64,000 nt of DNA from contig CM068372.1 in the NCBI GenBank assembly GCA_034769895.1, positions 372,205,258-372,269,257 of the forward strand, given 5' to 3'. Shown here one piece after another: positions 57,696 to 64,000 of the stretch. This stretch comes from Magicicada septendecula. Lineage: Eukaryota; Arthropoda; Insecta; Hemiptera; Cicadidae. The notes below the pieces were generated by a model. It ran no database searches. It was given only the letters and a program-made list of their open reading frames with translations, and was not told the DNA's origin. The stretch's first letter is position 1; the number at the start of each line of letters is the position of its first letter. Both the position numbers and the translations under genes were made by a program.

Positions 57696-60361
57696 CCCAA
57701 TAAAAAATTGAAATTTTTAAAATTTTAAAATTCAAAAAAATTTAAATTTATTCATTAAAAAAAATTTTATTACATTTATTTATTAAATAACATTTATTAA
57801 AACTATTCAATATTGGTTTGAATTAATTGAACAAACAAATTAAAATTGGATTCCTACTATACAAGCCTAGTAGGTGTATTCTCTTTGACTCTAATATTCA
57901 TCAACTACAATTATCATGACACCCATCTCTACCAAAATCTCTACTAATCAGGATACTCTAAACCCCAACTCATCATTTAACACAATTCGCCGCCTTCTCC
58001 CATTATAAAATACTCTCTAACCCTTTGTATATAGGATACGTGTTTCCCCTACCCAAAAAACTCAATTCCCTTATCTGGCGGCCCGGATTCTACCTAAGGC
58101 GGCCCCTTCCCCACTAAAATCTATTCCTATCCCGTCCCAACCCTTGTTGCGGACTCCTACATTACACTACCCTCTAATACAACATTGCCATCCCCAAAAA
58201 TCTCAATCTCATTACCTCACTACAAATACACAAAATAACCTCATTAATAAACATAACATAAACATAAATATATATCATTCAAAACTCTACATAAATTCTC
58301 CACAACTACCGTGTCAACATCAATATTTCTCAAGATTCTGTTACATTACATTAACTCAAAAACAACATTACATCTCTATCATTTCAAATTCAACTTTTCG
58401 TTCAATTCGGACAGGTCTACATGTCCCATAAAACATTCATCACCCATCAATTATCTTTTATTAATTTGCCTAAATCATTGTTATTTTATTTCTCATATTC
58501 TTTTTATCTTTACTTCAAAATATCTGTAATACATTAAACATTAATTACTTGCAACATTTACAAATCAATATACCAGTGACGTTATTGCTGATCAGCTGAT
58601 CCTCCTAACACAATAAAAATACATCTTAAAATTGAACAAATTACATGGAATATACATAATTATTTTTATTCATTCTCCCTTCTCACCTCATTGTTTCCCA
58701 TTTCTCTGATTCTGATGCTTATGTTACCCTGCCAGACGATTTACTTATTGGCTTAAACACATACACACATAATAAAATTACATATTCTTATCTAATAGAC
58801 AACAATAAAATAATACACTTAAAATTATAGCATGAACACCTTAATTTACGAGTCTGAGCATATAATTATGTGGACAGAGCACAAGCATTTTTTGATTGAA
58901 TTAAACTTTGAATAAGCAAAACTTTTACGTCATAAAATTTTAAATTCGTGACTCCTTTACGTCACCTCCCAGCCACACACACTATTTCAGATTATGTTGG
59001 ACTGTCTCGCCCTTTCGCTTCCACAGAGACTGTATATTTTGGAGCAGGGTTTTACCTCTCCGTGTCTCTGCTTCCGCTGTTAAGTTTTAAAGTTAATGAA
59101 CATCATAATGTTCTTGTTATAAAATCATGCACCCTTAAAACGGTTCTGCCACCGGTCTTGCTGTTCCTCCTCGAACAGAGTGGCAGCCGCTGTTCCCTAG
59201 TTCCGGAGATTTCCTCTAATTGTCCCCCCATTGAATTTCAAATTTATACCAATTTCAAGTCAGCTATGGTCAAGGGACTTGGTATGACCATAGCTGGCCG
59301 CTAGCCAAAACCACGGTTAGTGCTGGTAAGACAGTAACCGCCCGAAAAGTCGAGGAAATCTAACTTTTATTTAATTGCCTGTTACACATCACTACTATGT
59401 GCGACACGGTAGTTGGCAGTGTGTACACTTTAATTTACACTGATAAGGTGTGCCGCACGTTTATCGCCCTTTTGGCCTCCGATGGAGGTAACACTCACTG
59501 CTACCCCCAACCTATTTCGCTACTTGTGAGAGCACAGGCAACCCCCACAATAGCCACTTAATAACTACTTACAATTGACAACTAATTAAAATTTGTATAT
59601 ACATTATCATATAATATTTGCATCAACACTCATTTAACCCATTCATAACCTTTTACCGTTTAACTTTCTTGAAATTTTCAAAATTTATTATTGATAATCA
59701 TTATATATCATTTTTCATTTATTAAAAAAAATTTTTTTTTAATTATCATATTTATTCAACACAATGATTGCATTAAAATTTCACTATTGCATTAACACCT
59801 CAATCACACCTGTAAACAGCTTTTATTATACATGATTATAAAATTTTTCTACTTACAATTCCTTTAACATGCTATACACACAAAACATAATCACCATCAT
59901 CTCTGAAACATTTCACAAAATTTATTAATTTAAATTAAATAATTAATCATTCATTACCAAATTTCCATCTCGTAAAACAAACTGAATTTACAAAAAAAAT
60001 TAATTATACAACATTTACATAATCAATTAAAATGTTTAAAATATATCAAATTGTTTTAATTAAATTAATTATTATCAATATAGAATTCATTATCATCCAA
60101 ACAATTATAATTCTCTGATTACTTGTTTTCAAAATTAATTTGGTTTATTTATTTCAATTGCAAATATTTTAATATTATTCTTACAACAATTAATTACCTA
60201 CATACACTGTTCACTTAACCACAACACATACCATTGGCTTTACTACATATTTATTTACAAATTTACTTCAGTATTTATTCAGTTATCACATCTCAATTTC
60301 CAAATCAGCCAAGTCAAATATCTTAAAACAAAATGTTTAACTGTCTTTTCTGTTTTATATT
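57311..60361 (-). other. Element C long non-coding 3' region
   Basis: About 3 kb without pol-like coding on either strand. It includes a 35-base T run (57661-57695), the block near 57995-58065 shared with element B, and a GC-richer island near 58960-59530 with an unrecognised plus-strand ORF of 118 codons (58948-59304). Confidence 0.65.
57661..57695. repeat. poly-T tract
   Basis: 35 consecutive T in the non-coding part of element C. It reads as poly-A on the element's coding strand and might mark an old retroposed tail or slippage. Confidence 0.95.
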
Positions 60362-61825
60362 TTAGCCACCATCGTCAAAAAGGTATCTTACATATTTATA
60401 GACTAAATGGTTTTTATTTACATCCAATTTATTATAATTATTTTTATCATAAACCATTACCTCTATGTCATTCATTTTCCCTTTTATTATCTCATAAGAC
60501 TTGTCACTATTATTTGTTTTTCTCCCGCCTCCGTGAATATTTGTTGTTACACCCAGGTAATTTATTTTCTCATCATATTCCTCCACTACAAGTACACTAA
60601 TTCTTCCTACAGGTACACATTTATCATCAATATAATCATTGTCTACTACTACACAAGGTATGTCTACATTATTTATCATAACTCTCTTTATATCCATCTT
60701 CTCTATCAGCTCTACATAACCTCTATTTATTTTGAACCACTCTAACTCTTTCTCTCTCTCATAATCACTTTCATCACAATACCTGTCACAACACCACTGA
60801 CCTACTTCACTCCATGCAAAGGGCACAACAAACTTACTATACCACTTCCTGGCTTTTCCAGGTTTACAAAAAATTAGGGGACTGCTTGAAGACACCTCGT
60901 CTTCCACACAATTAACGGAGGAAACTCTGTCCTCAAAAATCACTACTAGCGGAGTCCTTACTCCACTTACATCACGGGGAAAATTTGCCCTTTGCCACCC
61001 TAACCTTTCATCACACTCTCTCTCAATTTCATCAACACTAATTACTACTCCGTTACTAACACCAACTAACTTTCTACTCTCATTATCACCACCACTATTA
61101 CTCAAGATATCTACACTATTTTGATTCACTAATATTTCACTCTTGTTAACGTTATCATAACTAACATTATTACTCACCTGGTTTATTGCCACTTGTTTTA
61201 CATTTAAACTGACCCCATTATGATTATAGTTATCACTATTATTTCCACTTACCTTGTCAATTAGCACCTTGTTTGCACTTAAACTAACCTCTTTCTGATT
61301 ATCATTTGTATTCACCTCCCCTGCCTCGTTTTTTATCTTCCCAGCACTTAAACTAGCACTATTTTCTGTAAACCTATCATCAAACAGTTTATTTATCAAT
61401 TCCCCCCTTTCTTCTACTAGTTTCTTAATTATTCGCAACATATCCATTACACTCATCTTACAATCAGATTCACTCATATTATCATTATTTACCTCATTAT
61501 CTGCCACCTGATCGTCTTTATTTTTGTTAACTTGGTCTGTCTCTCTACCTTTATTTATCACCACCACACTATCATCATTATCACTAGGCCTATTCTCTGC
61601 CTTATTTTCTACCCCTATTACTTCAGCTATCTTACCTTCATTGTTGATCCTCTCACTATGTTTATTGATTTCTGCAAATATTCCTTCCTCTTGTTCTTCC
61701 ATTCGTGTTAACCTATCGTCTAAATCACCCCATTCCTCGTCTGTCATCTCACCCACAACACCTCGAAATTCATTCTCCCACTCATCCCAAGCAAAATCAC
61801 CATCATTACTTTGTATTATAGACAT
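60362..61825 (-). CDS. Element C unknown protein, intact
   Basis: Uninterrupted frame of 487 codons from the ATG at 61825 (MSIIQSNDGDFAWDEWENEF) to the stop at 60362; an upstream in-frame ATG at 61888 would add 21 residues, but the LTR-proximal leader makes 61825 more likely. Parts: acidic tryptophan-containing N-terminus with MTDEEWGDLDDRL; a D/N/E-rich linker; three imperfect repeats starting SLSAGKI, SLSANKV and SLNVKQV (about residues 165-245); then the conserved domain of A and B (RANFPRDVSGVRTP, PGKARKWYSKFVVPFAWSE, RYCDESDYEREKELEWFKIN, RGYVELIEKMDIKRV, YLFDDGG at the end). No zinc knuckle, protease, RT or integrase motif. Function unknown; a structural or RNA-binding role is inferred only from position. 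Confidence 0.8.
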   Translation of the reverse strand: MSIIQSNDGDFAWDEWENEFRGVVGEMTDEEWGDLDDRLTRMEEQEEGIFAEINKHSERINNEGKIAEVIGVENKAENRPSDNDDSVVVINKGRETDQVNKNKDDQVADNEVNNDNMSESDCKMSVMDMLRIIKKLVEERGELINKLFDDRFTENSASLSAGKIKNEAGEVNTNDNQKEVSLSANKVLIDKVSGNNSDNYNHNGVSLNVKQVAINQVSNNVSYDNVNKSEILVNQNSVDILSNSGGDNESRKLVGVSNGVVISVDEIERECDERLGWQRANFPRDVSGVRTPLVVIFEDRVSSVNCVEDEVSSSSPLIFCKPGKARKWYSKFVVPFAWSEVGQWCCDRYCDESDYEREKELEWFKINRGYVELIEKMDIKRVMINNVDIPCVVVDNDYIDDKCVPVGRISVLVVEEYDEKINYLGVTTNIHGGGRKTNNSDKSYEIIKGKMNDIEVMVYDKNNYNKLDVNKNHLVYKYVRYLFDDGG

Positions 61826-62027
61826 TTTTAAAGTTCGTTTGTATAACACTTTTATATATAAAACTACTATTGTTCTATACTCAAACACCTAACACACTGT
61901 GAATCACAACACGAACATAACCTACGCAAATATGTGTACTACAATTTTTATACATTCGTCATTACCACATCCTATTTTCTGTGTATTAAAATAGGTCTAT
62001 CTCGTATAAATAAAATTAAAACGAAAA

Positions 62028-62046
62028 TCCTGGCAGCGCGTCGACA
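62028..62046 (-). promoter_or_regulatory. Element C primer-binding site, tRNA-Arg-like
   Basis: Plus-strand TCCTGGCAGCGCGTCGACA abuts the 5' LTR (starts 62049). It resembles the 3' end of tRNA-Arg (TCCTGGCAGGATCGCCA), with mismatches. Position is exactly that of a primer-binding site on the element's strand. Confidence 0.65.
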
Positions 62047-62048
62047 TT

Positions 62049-63411
62049 TGTAACCATAAAAATAGGGCCGAAATATATAAAATATAAATATAACCACTAC
62101 CAGGACTTACCTGCTATTTGAATTTTACCAGAAGACCAAGGTCGCCACGATTATTTTTTATATAGGATAAAATATCGAAAACCTTTACACTTTACCTTAA
62201 TAAAACGGACAATTTAGCAATCTGACCCACCCAATTAATAATTCAGAAAGATTCCGGAACGTTAGACGAATTTTTAACACAGAAATGAGGAAATGGCAAT
62301 GACGAAATAACTTAAACTAACACATGGTTATTAAATGAACGCTTTACTTACTCTCATAAAGACGTAAATTCCTTATACACAACACAAAAGAATACGGTAA
62401 CACATTAATTACTGGTTACATCGACCTTACCTTAAATACTATGTATTACAAAAGAAAGTAGCCCAGCTTTGCACACACACTCTATCATACCAATTAAACC
62501 CCTTTTAAATATTATAGTCAATATAGAAAATAGTTAGCCTTTATACATTCCTGTTTCGTTACATTCACTAACTGTCCTGATGCCGACCGAACACGTGTTT
62601 TAATGTCCGATTTCACTTTTGGCGTTTCGCACTTTCGCTACACTAGTTTATTACGTCGTTGATTTCACGAGTCCCGGTCGGTATTAACGATATTGTTGTT
62701 TCACATCACATCGTATAAAACAACACCGACCGGGACGCCGACAGAGTTGTAAGCGTCTCTAACTGGGTGCGCCTCTAGCTGACTATATGGCGTCTCTGCT
62801 TAAAGTCGACTGTGTGGCTGTGAACGTAACAGGTACATCTACCTGTTCCTGTAAGGAAGTTGTTCTTCAATGCCACGATGTTTCCGTCGTCGCTCCGGCT
62901 TCATTTGTTGGGACGTAACCACTTTGTATATGGATTAAGCTAACATATGTGGATGACCAGAGCTTAATATTGGGCTTGGCTCTGCTGATGTCATTGGAAA
63001 GACCGGATTTAGCCATGACTTCCTGCCGCTCAAAAAGCACATTGTGGAATTTTATTCGTCCTAGGACATCCGGTTTTGTGGCTGGCTGCGTCACTCAGAT
63101 GTGTAGTGATACAGTTGCGTCTGTGTGCTGTTTACACAAGTACAGAGTTCTTAGAATTTTGGTGGAGGTAAATGCTTCGCTTGCCGGCTTACACAATAAC
63201 ACCTGCGTATCGCTTTTGTCTCACTGTTGCTCAACATCGTGCTGTTGCATGGAAAATATCGTTGCAATGCGTTCTATTATAACGGAATAAATGTTGTTAC
63301 CCAATAATTTTCACAACTTCTTTTTACAAGCCCGCACCAAAATGAAAGAAATAAAAATATAATTATCCCCTACTGTTGAAAATAAAAACACCCAAAATTT
63401 GACCCGCTACA
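62049..63411 (-). repeat. Element C 5' LTR (right copy)
   Basis: 1363 bp, near-identical to 55636-56997. It is the promoter-bearing LTR of the element in minus orientation; no promoter could be picked reliably. Confidence 0.96.
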
Positions 63412-63599
63412 GAGTTTTCATCAACGTATCTATGTGAGTCCGGGTTTTCTACACTGGCTTACAACAAATCAAAATACCGAGCACGGCTGGATGTTGAAAG
63501 TGATCTGAGGTGTGCATTATCACAGTTGGAACCAAACATTCAAAAACTTGTGAAAGAAAAACAGCGCCAGAAATTTTAACTGCAGTGAGGGCAGAAAAT

Positions 63600-63603
<4 letters not shown>

Positions 63604-63652
<49 letters not shown>

Positions 63653-64000
63653 AGATTATCCCCCCATTCTATTGAGATCTCATCATTTGAATATTTTTTA
63701 ACTGTTCTAGAACTGTTACAAATAAATAAACTTTAAATGATTTTGAATAATGTTATGGCCTTTATTTTATTTCTTTATAGTCACTTATGTGCATGCAGTA
63801 TCCAAATTGTTGCACCACCTGTTGTACGACACTTTTTTGTTAAAACACTCAAAATAAACAGTTCAAAATTGTTATATTATGTTCAACTGTTGTTGATTTA
63901 CCATTTTTTTTTCAACTCGTCACTGTTCTCTCACATTTTTAACCATTATTTTGGTAGGCCTATCATGCCTGCTTCGGCCTACCGTCCATGCCCGAGGCCA
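63604..64000 (-). repeat. Element A right LTR, continuation
   Basis: After a CT run (63604-63649), sequence matches 36770-37020 and then 43147-43241 of the left LTR, skipping exactly the Helitron. The LTR continues past the window; judging from the left copy about 440 bp are missing. Confidence 0.88.

Larger units (their letters stand above)
55636..63411 (-). mobile_element. LTR element C, complete and recent, GAGT duplication
   Basis: LTRs 55636-56997 and 62049-63411 read TGTAACC...GCTACA. Flanking GAGT occurs at 55632-55635 and 63412-63415. Orientation is minus: primer-binding site at 62028-62046, ORF 61825-60362, polypurine tract at 57001-57005. LTR copies are almost identical; I spotted only one inserted A near 62284 and one A/G change near 62341. 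It inserted into the hAT 4 transposase gene. It has no pol genes. Confidence 0.96.
53780..63579 (+). pseudogene. hAT transposase (ZBED5/SCAND3-like), split by two insertions
   Basis: BED-type zinc finger CVICHNVLSNDAMRLGHLER followed by HLATIHP near 53800-53880; then FFSLQCDETTDISKHSQL, ICTDGAQAMTGCRSGF, HCIIHRQALACKTLP and LLYHTEVRWLSKGNVL. The gene is cut after SSNEE by a PLE fragment and continues in frame at 55091 (DLYMQFTDEIHHLAYLSDFF). It is cut again at 55635 inside the dimerisation domain by element C and ends at 63412-63579 (STYLCESGFSTLAYNKSKYR, then RLDVESDL). A frameshift lies near 54470 and another near 53935. Without the insertions it is nearly intact. Confidence 0.9.
53302..63603 (+). 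mobile_element. hAT transposon 4, carrying PLE fragment and element C
   Basis: The left end ATGGGTTCTCAACCTGGGG (53303) is a typical hAT terminus. Its gene runs to a stop at 63579 once the PLE fragment and element C are removed. The expected right terminal repeat and 8-bp duplication are not seen: after the stop only 24 bases separate it from the CT microsatellite of LTR A, so the right end was probably lost by a deletion. Confidence 0.8.

Noticed and set aside
58948-59304. 118-codon plus-strand ORF in element C
   Set aside because: Antisense to the element, no recognised motif and no counterpart seen in A or B; kept as unassigned.

Overview
This window is from an animal nuclear genome, most likely an insect or another arthropod. 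The only host gene I can support is split over seven short exons with canonical AG/GT borders and consistent phases. The rest is AT-rich DNA packed with eukaryotic transposons: hAT, Tigger/pogo, Tc1-mariner, Penelope-like, LINE, Helitron and LTR elements, plus microsatellites. The species cannot be told from the sequence. There are no rRNA genes, recognisable tRNA genes, CRISPR arrays or prokaryotic operons.

Host gene. On the + strand between 14663 and 36228 lie seven internal exons of an IBTK (inhibitor of Bruton tyrosine kinase) orthologue: an ankyrin exon followed by the RCC1-like beta-propeller. The N-terminal exon(s) and the BTB-domain exons are not found. All downstream sequence to the window end is transposon, so the next intron is longer than 27.7 kb.

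Left flank (1-14662). A rearranged piece of a repeat 'family X' (1-1330) and AT-rich DNA are followed by two head-to-head inverted repeats of Penelope-like (PLE) tail sequence (2540-12780). The second contains a four-level nest: PLE repeat, then a Tigger element (3972-12622, TA duplication), then a DD82E Tc1/mariner-type element (about 6087-12269), then two hAT elements (7157-9779 and 11418-12173), each with a perfect 8-bp duplication. Two tandem arrays (22 bp and 174 bp) lie at 13.1-14.1 kb.

IBTK introns (14849-36094) hold a decayed mariner, two full copies of family X (one inside a DD82E remnant), a 784-bp hAT derivative with an 8-bp duplication, a second Tigger element carrying a nested hAT with a long transposase frame, and a 5'-truncated LINE with a 12-bp duplication.

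Right part (36272-64000) is one nested LTR-element complex starting 43 bp after the last visible exon. LTR element A (- strand) begins at 36272 and runs past the window end. A Helitron (about 37.03-43.15 kb) sits in its left LTR, LTR element B (46225-52779, + strand, ACTG duplication) in its body, and a hAT gene (53302-63603) in its right LTR. That hAT gene is broken by a PLE fragment (54768-55079) and by LTR element C (55636-63411, - strand, GAGT duplication).

The best candidate for something undescribed is the family formed by A, B and C. All have long LTRs, a primer-binding site, a polypurine tract with an adjacent hairpin, and one large ORF for a protein I do not recognise, with no visible gag zinc knuckle, protease, reverse transcriptase, RNase H or integrase. 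C has an intact ORF and almost identical LTRs, so it moved recently and was probably mobilised in trans.
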